Shown here piece by piece: positions 1 through 5,264 of a DNA stretch of 12,986 nucleotides. Positions within the stretch are counted from its first letter, which is position 1. Every line of letters starts with the position of its first letter. Below the pieces are notes generated by a model that worked only from the letters and a program-made list of their open reading frames with translations, had not been told where the DNA came from and did no database searches. Source of the stretch: Oscillospiraceae bacterium (GTDB lineage: Bacteria; Bacillota; Clostridia; Oscillospirales; Acutalibacteraceae). The stretch lies in assembly GCA_009783605.1 (NCBI GenBank), contig WRDE01000022.1, forward strand, positions 1 to 12,986, given 5' to 3'. Made by a program: the position numbers and the translations under genes.

Positions 1-91
1 CCTCCCGTATACGCATAGTGCGGCGGATTTCTTTCGGTATTACTACACGACCGAGGTCGTCGATTCGTCTGACAATGCCTGTTGCTTTCAT
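1..91 (-). CDS. spoVT: Stage V sporulation protein T (SpoVT/AbrB family), N-terminal fragment
   Basis: Only the first 30 codons lie in the window; the gene continues past base 1. The visible protein starts MKATGIVRRIDDLGRVVIP and continues KEIRRTMRI, the characteristic swapped-hairpin AbrB-type DNA-binding domain of SpoVT. In Bacillus, SpoVT is a forespore transcription regulator that adjusts sigma-G dependent genes; it acts as a tetramer and carries a C-terminal GAF-like domain, which is not visible here. The start at 91 is supported by a GGAGGAAA Shine-Dalgarno sequence 4-5 bases upstream. AbrB itself shares this N-terminus, but the exact opening together with coat genes next door and a sigma-G-like promoter at 244-273 favour SpoVT. 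Confidence 0.88.
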   Translation of the reverse strand, partial: MKATGIVRRIDDLGRVVIPKEIRRTMRIRE

Positions 92-130
92 CTTGTTTCC
101 TCCAAACGGTTATTAAAATACTGGCGCTCC

Positions 131-223
131 CCGCGCGTCGCGGATATTCCCCGCGCGTCGCGGATATTCCCCGCGCGTCGCGGATATTCCCCGCGCGCCG
201 CGGATAATTCCCCGCGTCGCGGA
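131..223 (-). repeat. Tandem 20-bp GC-hairpin repeats in the spoVT leader
   Basis: Three identical 20-bp units (131-150, 151-170, 171-190; unit CCGCGCGTCGCGGATATTCC) are followed by a variant unit (191-210) and a shortened fifth unit (211-223). Each unit begins with a self-complementary core, CCGCG-loop-CGCGG. The loop is CGT in units 1-3, CGC in unit 4 and a single T in unit 5, so the arms are kept while the loop changes. CGCGG of one unit can also pair with CCGCG of the next across ATATTCC, giving a second, mutually exclusive register. The block lies between the predicted promoter (244-273) and the start codon (91), so it should be transcribed as spoVT leader RNA. Confidence 0.9.
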
Positions 224-243
224 GAGTTGCTTTGGTACTTTGG

Positions 244-273
244 TAGTATTCGTCAATTTTGGTCTGATATTCA
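244..273 (-). promoter_or_regulatory. Probable sigma-G-type promoter of spoVT
   Basis: On the minus strand the -35 box TGAATA (268-273) is separated by 17 bp (251-267) from the -10 box AATACTA (244-250). This fits the Bacillus sigma-G consensus (TGMATA-type -35, CATAMTA-type -10) at all but one -10 position. B. subtilis spoVT is known to be sigma-G dependent, which makes the match more credible. Transcription would begin near base 237, leaving a leader of about 145 nt that contains the whole hairpin array at 131-223. Confidence 0.55.
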
Positions 274-375
274 ATATCTGTCTTTTTTGGAATATTTGGC
301 ATTTTTGCAGATAGAGAGATTCGTTTTATTTTTCGTGTTTTTATTCTATCATAATGTCAACAAAGGCATAACTAT

Positions 376-419
376 CGCCCCGGTCTTCAGCCCTATGCGT
401 ATGGCTGCGGATCGGGGCG
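376..419 (-). terminator. Long interrupted hairpin after the coat operon, possible terminator
   Basis: CGCCCCG (376-382) pairs with CGGGGCG (413-419), and CAGCC (388-392) pairs with GGCTG (403-407), with a symmetric 5+5 internal loop between the stems. It lies 22 bp beyond the stop codon of the second coat gene. A clear U-tract is missing on the minus strand, so efficiency as an intrinsic terminator is doubtful. The rest of 274-441 shows nothing recognisable. Confidence 0.35.
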
Positions 420-441
420 GTGTTCATGTTTCTCAGCAGTA

Positions 442-723
442 TTATCCCTGGGTCTGGAATTTTTCCTTGGTACACTGGACTTTTTGCTCCGGGGCCAGCG
501 GGGTGGGGTACCAGCCGCGCTGCTGCATCTCGGTAAAGACGTTGGCCTGCATCTGGTGCTCCTCATTGAGGATCCGTATCATCTCTTCCCGGAGCGCCGG
601 CATGGCGCATTCGTTGGCGGCCAGATTAAAATGAACAGTTGCTCCCTTCTGGGAGCTGAGGGTGTCCTGCAGGATCTCCTTGTCCTGCATCCCCTGTCCG
701 GACGATTTTGACTGCATCGGCAT
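442..723 (-). CDS. CotF-family spore coat protein (93 aa)
   Basis: This short soluble protein matches the conserved core of CotF-type coat proteins of Clostridia. It has a start region with DKEILQDTLSSQK, then NLAANECAMPALREEMIRIL, an NEEHQ-Q segment, and a C-terminal EMQQRGWYPTP. The family forms helical, ferritin-like bundles in the spore coat; no catalytic role is established. The start at 723 has AGGA six bases upstream. It is the second gene of a two-gene operon: the upstream 61-aa gene stops only 17 bp before this start. It is shorter than Bacillus CotF (about 160 aa), as is usual in Clostridia, where the helices appear divided between two small neighbouring genes. Naming is by recognised motif, not by database search. 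Confidence 0.82.
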   Translation of the reverse strand: MPMQSKSSGQGMQDKEILQDTLSSQKGATVHFNLAANECAMPALREEMIRILNEEHQMQANVFTEMQQRGWYPTPLAPEQKVQCTKEKFQTQG

Positions 724-740
724 AACGCATCCTTTCTTGG

Positions 741-926
741 TTAATTGAGAAAACTGACTAACCGGTTAAAATGGTTCCGGTGCTGACCCGCCATCTGTTC
801 GCAATGACTTTTGATGGTGGGGTCGCTGCACATTTGGGCATAGGTCTGGTATTTTTTTACCAGCAGCTGCTCCTCGTTCAGGCTGTCTTCGAGGACGCTC
901 AGTTCCTTTTCGGTCAGGTTTGCCAT
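741..926 (-). CDS. Small CotF-like spore coat protein (61 aa)
   Basis: This 61-residue, entirely helical-looking protein opens MANLTEKELSVLEDSLNEEQ. It continues with a KKYQTYAQMC segment and ends in EQMAGQHRNHFNRL. Its heptad-like pattern and conserved E-x-x-L-x-x-K-Y and H-x-x-H spacing resemble the small coat proteins that precede CotF-type genes in many Clostridia. The start is decided by an AGGAGGG ribosome-binding site about 9 bases upstream. With the gene at 442-723 it forms an operon with a 17-bp gap; together the two products probably supply the helices of one CotF-like bundle in the spore coat. The H-x-x-H-like pattern recalls ferritin-like metal sites, but nothing here shows metal binding. 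Confidence 0.75.
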   Translation of the reverse strand: MANLTEKELSVLEDSLNEEQLLVKKYQTYAQMCSDPTIKSHCEQMAGQHRNHFNRLVSFLN

Positions 927-980
927 ATCGCGGTCCCTCCTTTTACGATGATTTCCTGACTATTCTTTCCGGCTGCGGAA

Positions 981-1008
981 AATTTATACTTGCAAATAAA
1001 AAATATTT
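981..1008 (-). promoter_or_regulatory. Weak candidate sigma-E-type promoter for the coat operon
   Basis: On the minus strand AAATATT (1002-1008) lies 13 bp from TATAAATT (981-988), a partial match to the mother-cell sigma-E pattern (KMATATT, about 14 bp, CATACAMT). The -35 is good and the -10 matches 5 of 8. The location, 55 bp upstream of the first coat gene, suits a coat operon, but the region is very AT-rich and chance matches are likely. Confidence 0.22.
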
Positions 1009-1041
1009 GTATGAATTCATAAATAGTCCACAGTTTTCCTC

Positions 1042-1070
1042 TTGCAATTGTCATTTATTTCTGTTATGAT
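1042..1070 (+). promoter_or_regulatory. Sigma-A promoter of the WG-repeat protein gene
   Basis: TTGCAA (1042-1047), a 17-bp spacer, and TATGAT (1065-1070) preceded by TG at 1062-1063 make an extended -10 promoter. Predicted initiation is near 1077, which leaves a leader of about 50 nt before the ATG at 1128. Confidence 0.6.
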
Positions 1071-1127
1071 AATTATGCAGTTTTGTGCTTAAAAAATTGT
1101 ATATTTTACCAAAAAGGAGTTATTGAG

Positions 1128-3935
1128 ATGATCCGTATGAAAAAAACCTTATCCATCGCGCTGGCAATGCTGCTGGCCTTCTCGCTGGCGGTTGTTTTGC
1201 CGTCCTCGGCGGAAGATACCGGCAAGTTCGCTACCTCCGACCCCGATTTCAAACCCGCGGGGATCGGATTCGGCACCTATTTCAAACCCACAGCGGCAGG
1301 GCTGACCAACAAGGATGTGGTCGAAGGGACCGCCGGCCTCAACAGCGATATGATAAAAGTTGAACTGGATAACGGCCGGTACAGCTTTTATAATTTGCAG
1401 ACCAACACACTGCTGAGTGCCGCCGGCTGGAAAGACGCCGGTGATTTCAACAACGGCTGGGCCGCTGTACGTCTGGACGAAGATGCCGTAGTTACCATCA
1501 CTATCGGGGATGAAGTTTTCGATGAAGAATATGATCGCTGGACCTATATTGATACCAATGGCAATGAATTGGTGCCTTTCGGTTATGCGGACGACGGTTT
1601 TTATTCCGTGGATATGCAGGCGTTTGTCGGCGGTTACGCACGGGTACAGTTCGACCCCAAATGGGTAGAGACACCCAGACCAGGTCAATCGTCATTCTGG
1701 GACCGCAGAGACGGCAACTGGACCTTTATCGACCAGGACGGCAATATTATAAACAAAGACGGCTGGGCCGAGACCTGGAATTTCTCGGAGGGCTACGCGG
1801 TTGTGGGAACTGTTTCCGGTTCCAGCTCAAACAGAATCACCCGCTATAAATTTATTGACGGAGAAGGTACAGCGCTGCAGGGGGTATCGACGTCTTATCT
1901 CAGCGCCGAATCTTTTAAGAACGGATTGGCGAAGGTCCAAAGGTCCGAAAACAATAATTATTCCTATATTTATGTCAATGAAGAGGGCAGAGGGGCACAG
2001 ATCGGCTCCGCCGCCGACGTCAACGGATACAGAATGGTCGGTGGCGGCTTCTTCGGCAACGATAACATCGGCGAATGGCTGCGTGTACAGCTGCCGGAAG
2101 GCCAGTATACCTATGTTAAGCGCGACGGAACCCGCTACGGCTCCACCGGGAAAGCCGATCAGACGGTCGCCAACACCTGGGCGGCCAGCACCAACACTAA
2201 TGAAGGGTATAAGGATCTGGTCGGCCCCGGCATCCTTGCCGGCGGCGAAAACACCATTGGCGCTTCGGTAAGTGTGCGGTTCTCAAGCCCCACCGGGTCG
2301 GTACCTAAAAAACCTGCCGAAGGCGCTGAAGGACCTACCTATTATCTCTATGTCCGGATGAAAGGCGATGTGTCCGGCGCCAATGTCCACCTCACCATCG
2401 GCAATGGCGGAAGACAGCTGTTGAGCGACTTAGTAATGGCTGACGGCAGCAAAAGTAAACGATTAGCCACCGACTTCCAAGATTATCTGATCGACCTCAG
2501 CGACAGCGGCGTCACTCAATTTGCCACCGGCAGCTCCGCTGTTCATTTCGGGATGAACAGGCTTACCAGCAATGTGTATGTCGACAAGATCGTCTATACC
2601 ACCAATAAGGATTTCAACAATGACACCGCATTGGGCGAAACCGATATATTGGTCGCCGACACATGGGACGGCTCCGATAAGATTGCGAACATCACCAACG
2701 GCGAGGTGAATGACGGCGTGCTCTCGATGGGCGTGCCCGCACCGGTTACCTTCAACTTGAAAGTCATTCCCGCTACCAACCATAAATATGCCTATTTTGT
2801 TCTGAGCGGGTTCAAAGAAGACGCGGTATTTGATCTGTCGATCGGCCAGAAGGCAGACGGGACCGTCAACCGCAAGCCGCTGACCGAATGGATCATGGCC
2901 GACGGCACCACCGCGCCGAAGCTGACCATTGACAGGCAGGCGTATCTGTTCGATCTCGAAGCCAACGGCACTGTCCAATTCGGCTATGCGGGCGTAAAAG
3001 ATTTCGGAATCTATGATGTGACCGATACCGTCGCGGTGGGCAGAATCCTTCTGACCGACAACGTTTTTGCCACCGGCTGGAAAAATGCGTTGGATATCGA
3101 CGGAGATTTGGAATTGATGCCGGTCCAGGCGGAAGACGGCCGCTGGAACTACCGTGCTTTTGCCGACGGCAAGATGCTCAGCCAGACCGGCTGGGCGGAA
3201 GTCAGCTCCTTCTCGGGAGGCCGCGCGGCGGTCAAGCTGGATTCCGGTAACTGGAGCATCATCAAGTCTGACGGCAGTCTGGTAGACCCGACCGGCTGGT
3301 ACAGCGTCGAAGATGTCCAGGCGAAAAACGCGCTGGTACGGGTAGAAGCTAAAGAAGGCATGTTTGATGTTCTGCGGTATACCTATCTGGACGCCAACAA
3401 CAAACCGATGAACGGGGTCAGCTGGACTGATGCAACCCCGATGAAGAACGGATATGCCTACGGTGTGGCCAGCGACGGCAGCTACCGTGTAGTCAGCGAA
3501 GATCATGGTCTCATGCCCGGCTCTTTCAGTAAAAAACCGACATATTTCAACGACAAGTTTGTCATCGCCGAGCAGAGCGGCGCGGTTACGCTCACCAATC
3601 CGGCCGGATTCCCGTTGGCTGACCAAAAATTTGTCTCGTTGGTCGCGCTGAAAAACGGCGGCAAGGACGCCTTCTGGTATTTGGATAAAAACGGCAAGAT
3701 GGGTATTCTGGAGATGGCGGCCGCGGCGAAAGTCGGTGTCACCGACGGTTCCAACCGCAATCTGGATATCAACGATGTACGGATTCTGCTCCAGAGCTTG
3801 GTCGGCAAAATCGAGTGGCAGGCCGCGGCGGTCGCCGGTGTCCGGGTAATCGACAATCCGAGCATCACCATCACCAACGCCCGGTTTATGCTACAGAGAT
3901 TGGTAGACAAAATTGACAAATTCCCGATTGAGTGA
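1128..3935 (+). CDS. Secreted WG-repeat protein with degenerate dockerin-like C-terminus (935 aa)
   Basis: The start at 1128 has AAGGAG 8 bases upstream; in-frame codons further up lack a site. A signal peptide (residues 1-28, cleavage about SSA|ED) precedes WG-type beta repeats at about 84-345. Examples are RWTYIDTNGNELVP and NWTFIDQDGNIINKDGW, in the (W/Y)-x-(Y/F)-I-D-x-(D/N)-G pattern. Two homologous beta-sandwich-like segments follow (about 377-495 and 506-648), each with a VMADG/IMADG turn and an -QDYLIDL/-QAYLFDL strand. A second WG cluster spans about 650-861. Residues 868-935 resemble a duplicated dockerin in the helix regions (INDVRILLQSLVGKI and NARFMLQRLVDKI), but the calcium-loop residues are largely replaced. 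No catalytic site is recognised. WG repeats are usually binding or structural, so a cell-surface or cellulosome-like accessory role is inferred. The gene is monocistronic, with its own promoter and terminator. Confidence 0.85.
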   Translation: MIRMKKTLSIALAMLLAFSLAVVLPSSAEDTGKFATSDPDFKPAGIGFGTYFKPTAAGLTNKDVVEGTAGLNSDMIKVELDNGRYSFYNLQTNTLLSAAGWKDAGDFNNGWAAVRLDEDAVVTITIGDEVFDEEYDRWTYIDTNGNELVPFGYADDGFYSVDMQAFVGGYARVQFDPKWVETPRPGQSSFWDRRDGNWTFIDQDGNIINKDGWAETWNFSEGYAVVGTVSGSSSNRITRYKFIDGEGTALQGVSTSYLSAESFKNGLAKVQRSENNNYSYIYVNEEGRGAQIGSAADVNGYRMVGGGFFGNDNIGEWLRVQLPEGQYTYVKRDGTRYGSTGKADQTVANTWAASTNTNEGYKDLVGPGILAGGENTIGASVSVRFSSPTGSVPKKPAEGAEGPTYYLYVRMKGDVSGANVHLTIGNGGRQLLSDLVMADGSKSKRLATDFQDYLIDLSDSGVTQFATGSSAVHFGMNRLTSNVYVDKIVYTTNKDFNNDTALGETDILVADTWDGSDKIANITNGEVNDGVLSMGVPAPVTFNLKVIPATNHKYAYFVLSGFKEDAVFDLSIGQKADGTVNRKPLTEWIMADGTTAPKLTIDRQAYLFDLEANGTVQFGYAGVKDFGIYDVTDTVAVGRILLTDNVFATGWKNALDIDGDLELMPVQAEDGRWNYRAFADGKMLSQTGWAEVSSFSGGRAAVKLDSGNWSIIKSDGSLVDPTGWYSVEDVQAKNALVRVEAKEGMFDVLRYTYLDANNKPMNGVSWTDATPMKNGYAYGVASDGSYRVVSEDHGLMPGSFSKKPTYFNDKFVIAEQSGAVTLTNPAGFPLADQKFVSLVALKNGGKDAFWYLDKNGKMGILEMAAAAKVGVTDGSNRNLDINDVRILLQSLVGKIEWQAAAVAGVRVIDNPSITITNARFMLQRLVDKIDKFPIE

Positions 3936-3954
3936 TAACCAACACATTTACAAG

Positions 3955-3994
3955 AAATATGTTCTCCAGTCTGCGGACTGGAGAACATATTTTT
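3955..3994 (+). terminator. Rho-independent terminator of the WG-repeat gene
   Basis: A perfect 17-bp stem (3955-3971 with 3976-3992) closes on the loop TGCG and runs into a short T-tract ending at 3994. It begins 19 bp after the TGA stop of the WG-repeat gene. The A-rich 5' arm makes it potentially bidirectional. It is the hairpin of the first copy of the repeated module described at 3937-4262. Confidence 0.9.
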
Positions 3995-4042
3995 GTAGTG
4001 CGCTCTAACACAATTTCGGGAAACCAATAACCAACACATCAT

Positions 4043-4070
4043 AAAAACGGCTCCTGCGGGAGCCGTTTTT
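4043..4070 (+). terminator. Terminator hairpin of the second module copy
   Basis: The 12-bp stem AAAAACGGCTCC (4043-4054) / GGAGCCGTTTTT (4059-4070) closes on loop TGCG, with the T-tract forming the 3' arm. It has intrinsic terminator form on both strands. It could act as a backup terminator for the WG-repeat gene or, on the minus strand, end transcripts from the lipoprotein gene. Confidence 0.75.
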
Positions 4071-4181
4071 GGTTCGTTTTAACACAGCTTCGGGAAACCA
4101 ATGAGTTTCGCACCCAATCAGAATCAGCTATCAGGCGCAGTCGCGCCCGCAGGCGCACAAGCCCCGATCCCAACACATCAT

Positions 4182-4205
4182 AAAAACGCCCTGCGGGGCG
4201 TTTTT
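4182..4205 (+). terminator. Terminator hairpin of the third module copy
   Basis: The 10-bp stem AAAAACGCCC (4182-4191) / GGGCGTTTTT (4196-4205) closes on loop TGCG. Like the second copy, it is symmetric in A- and T-runs and could terminate on either strand. Confidence 0.75.
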
Positions 4206-4261
4206 GGTTCGCTTTAACACAACTTCGGGAAACCAATGGGTTTTCGCACTCAATTAGAATT

Positions 4262-4413
4262 GCGGGACCTTGCAGGTCCCGCAGCGAACAGGCGAAGTGA
4301 TCGGGTCTTGTGCGGCTGCGGCCGCACGGCGACGGTGCGCTGATTTTGCTTAACTGCGATCAGCGAACAGGCGAAGTAAGCAGGACGCTTCCAGTCCAAT
4401 GACCGGAAGCGTC
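4262..4413. repeat. Cluster of hairpins and short direct repeats between convergent genes
   Basis: Three hairpins are visible. The first has a 9-bp stem (4262-4270 / 4274-4282), the second a 7-bp stem GTGCGGC/GCCGCAC (4310-4327) with a TGCG loop, and the third a 9-bp stem GACGCTTCC/GGAAGCGTC (4384-4413). A 17-bp direct repeat, CAGCGAACAGGCGAAGT, occurs at 4282-4298 and 4361-4377. TCAGCTATC, seen near 4125, recurs at 4412. The last hairpin lies 34 bp past the lipoprotein stop codon and could end that minus-strand transcript, though it has no strong U-tract. No coding potential or known RNA family is recognised. Confidence 0.7.
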
Positions 4414-4447
4414 AGCTATCTCATCGGGATTTTCCGGGCTCTCCGCA

Positions 4448-4777
4448 TCAATATGACCTTTTTATATATTTCTCCGATCCATCGGGATCGGAAAACTCAT
4501 TGCGGTCCTTGCTGAGTATATATTCCTCCGTCTGCCCGTCGGCGGAAAGAATCAAGCGATTCCCTATTATTTGGTAGGTATACGTCGCGGTGAAGGATTG
4601 CCCGAACATCTCAGCCCTGGCCGTGACCTCATAATCGTTGAACTCAAAATAGACTGATTTATTCCCATCCAGGTAATATCTTCCGTCCAGTTTTCCTTTG
4701 CCGCCGCAAGCGACAAACGCCAGCGTCATAGTGAATAGTAATGCCGATATCGCCAATAAAGACAATGTTTTTTTCAT
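4448..4777 (-). CDS. Small putative lipoprotein (109 aa)
   Basis: MKKTLSLLAI followed by a hydrophobic stretch and LAFVACGG gives a typical lipoprotein signal, with lipidated Cys24. The mature part of about 85 residues is rich in beta-strand patterns: LDGRYYLDGNK, YFEFNDYEV, FTATYTYQI, NRLILSADGQ and EEYILSKD. This resembles small lipocalin-like or DUF-type surface lipoproteins in which a G-x-Y/W strand opens a barrel; I do not recognise the family. The start at 4777 is chosen because GGAGG lies 8 bases upstream; an in-frame TTG five codons earlier overlaps that site. The gene is divergent from the XRE regulator gene and has a strong promoter at 4820-4849. Confidence 0.75.
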   Translation of the reverse strand: MKKTLSLLAISALLFTMTLAFVACGGKGKLDGRYYLDGNKSVYFEFNDYEVTARAEMFGQSFTATYTYQIIGNRLILSADGQTEEYILSKDRNEFSDPDGSEKYIKRSY

Positions 4778-4819
4778 ACCGAAAGCCTCCAATAAGTTTT
4801 TTATGACCTTGCCTGTATT

Positions 4820-4849
4820 ATATTATCACACCTCTGCTTAATTTGTCAA
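4820..4849 (-). promoter_or_regulatory. Strong sigma-A promoter of the lipoprotein gene
   Basis: On the minus strand a perfect TTGACA (4844-4849), an 18-bp spacer and TAATAT (4820-4825) with an extended TGA directly before the -10. It lies 43 bp upstream of the ATG at 4777. The region is shared with the divergent regulator gene at 4927. Confidence 0.7.
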
Positions 4850-4898
4850 CTATAATTAATTAAATAGTTCGCACATTAAGAACGCATTCGGATGTACA

Positions 4899-4912
4899 CT
4901 ATCATATGATAG
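4899..4912. promoter_or_regulatory. 14-bp perfect palindrome, candidate operator of the XRE regulator
   Basis: CTATCATATGATAG is exactly self-complementary. It overlaps the first bases of the AGGTGG ribosome-binding site (4911-4916) and ends 14 bp before the ATG at 4927. XRE/Cro-type repressors often bind such palindromes in their own promoters, so an autoregulatory operator is the simplest reading. No convincing -10/-35 pair for the regulator gene was found. Confidence 0.4.
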
Positions 4913-4926
4913 GTGGTGTTGCATTC

Positions 4927-5214
4927 ATGGTTGATTTTGGTAACAAATTGAACCGACTGCGGACAGACAAAGGGTTATCCCAAGAAAAACTGGCCAAAAA
5001 ACTGAATATTACCAAAAGCATGATCTCAGCTTATGAAAATTCCATACGGCTGCCAAGCTATGACGTGTTAATTAAAATTGCGCTGTTTTTCAATGTCTCG
5101 ATCGATTATCTATTCGGTTTCCATGAAAAACAGTTTTTGGATACCACAAATCTGACCGGCGAACAGATTGAAATACTGTCCCGGCTTATTGATCAATTTA
5201 AAAACAAACCGTAG
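4927..5214 (+). CDS. XRE-family helix-turn-helix transcriptional regulator (95 aa)
   Basis: This is a Cro/C1-type DNA-binding protein. Residues about 4-60 form the five-helix domain: GNKLNRLRTDKGLSQEKLAK, then LNITKSMISAYENSIRLPSY, then LIKIALFFNVSIDYLFG. It has the typical LSQ-x-x-LA helix 2, the S-x-I-S-x-Y-E recognition helix and the V-S-x-D-Y-L-F-G end motif. A short C-terminal tail (LTGEQIEILSRLIDQFKNK) may form a dimerising helix. The start at 4927 is preferred over the ATG at 4906: AGGTGG at 4911-4916 lies 10 bases before it, while 4906 has no site. The gene is monocistronic, closed by the terminator overlapping its stop codon. Its targets are unknown; it may control itself and the divergent lipoprotein gene. 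Confidence 0.9.
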   Translation: MVDFGNKLNRLRTDKGLSQEKLAKKLNITKSMISAYENSIRLPSYDVLIKIALFFNVSIDYLFGFHEKQFLDTTNLTGEQIEILSRLIDQFKNKP

Positions 5215-5248
5215 ACAGCGTCCATCACGTCTACGGTTTATTTTTTTA
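5207..5248. terminator. Bidirectional terminator between the XRE gene and yifB/comM
   Basis: The 10-bp stem AACCGTAGAC (5207-5216) / GTCTACGGTT (5229-5238) has a 12-nt loop. The plus strand continues into a T-rich tract up to 5248. The minus strand reads TTTGTTTTTAAATT after the stem, so it can also end yifB/comM transcripts. The TAG stop codon of the XRE gene (5212-5214) sits inside the 5' arm. Confidence 0.9.
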
Positions 5249-5264
5249 GTATCACGTTTTAAAT

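Larger units (their letters stand above)
3937..4262 (+). repeat. Three copies of a ~92-bp terminator-bearing module
   Basis: Copies lie at about 3937-4028, 4029-4120 and 4167-4262. Each begins with (AA)CCAACACAT, carries a hairpin with a TGCG loop, and ends with TAACACA-(A/G)-(C/T)TTCGGGAAACCAAT. Copies two and three also share CATAAAAACG before the hairpin, TTTTTGGTTCG after it, and a trailing GTTT(T)CGCAC. The stem arms differ completely between copies while staying fully paired: 17, 12 and 10 bp. No protein is convincingly encoded here. Confidence 0.85.

Noticed and set aside
131..223. CRISPR-like array
   Set aside because: The 20-bp units are directly contiguous with no unique spacers, each unit is a tiny palindrome, and no cas gene is present.
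227..634. Plus-strand open frame of 135 codons
   Set aside because: It overlaps the minus-strand CotF gene, its N-terminal part covers the AT-rich spoVT promoter region, and it has no ribosome-binding site or recognisable motif.
1083..1127. Upstream TTG start for the WG-repeat protein
   Set aside because: It lies almost at the predicted transcription start, has no ribosome-binding site, and would put 15 residues before a normal signal peptide.
2463..3626. Long minus-strand open frame (387 codons) inside the WG-repeat gene
   Set aside because: It is antisense to a clear secreted repeat protein, has low-complexity composition typical of a complementary frame in GC-rich DNA, and lacks a start site and motifs.
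4039..4236. Minus-strand open frame of 65 codons with repeated VSRSCVKxNQKR
   Set aside because: The protein repeat simply reflects the duplicated terminator modules and their hairpins; there is no ribosome-binding site.
4899..4912. TATCAT as a -10 box for the XRE gene
   Set aside because: Initiation would fall at the ribosome-binding site and the partner -35 (TTAAGA, 18 bp away) is poor; the palindrome reading explains the sequence better.
4906..4926. Upstream ATG start for the XRE regulator
   Set aside because: There is no Shine-Dalgarno sequence before 4906, whereas AGGTGG precedes the ATG at 4927, where the family homology also begins.
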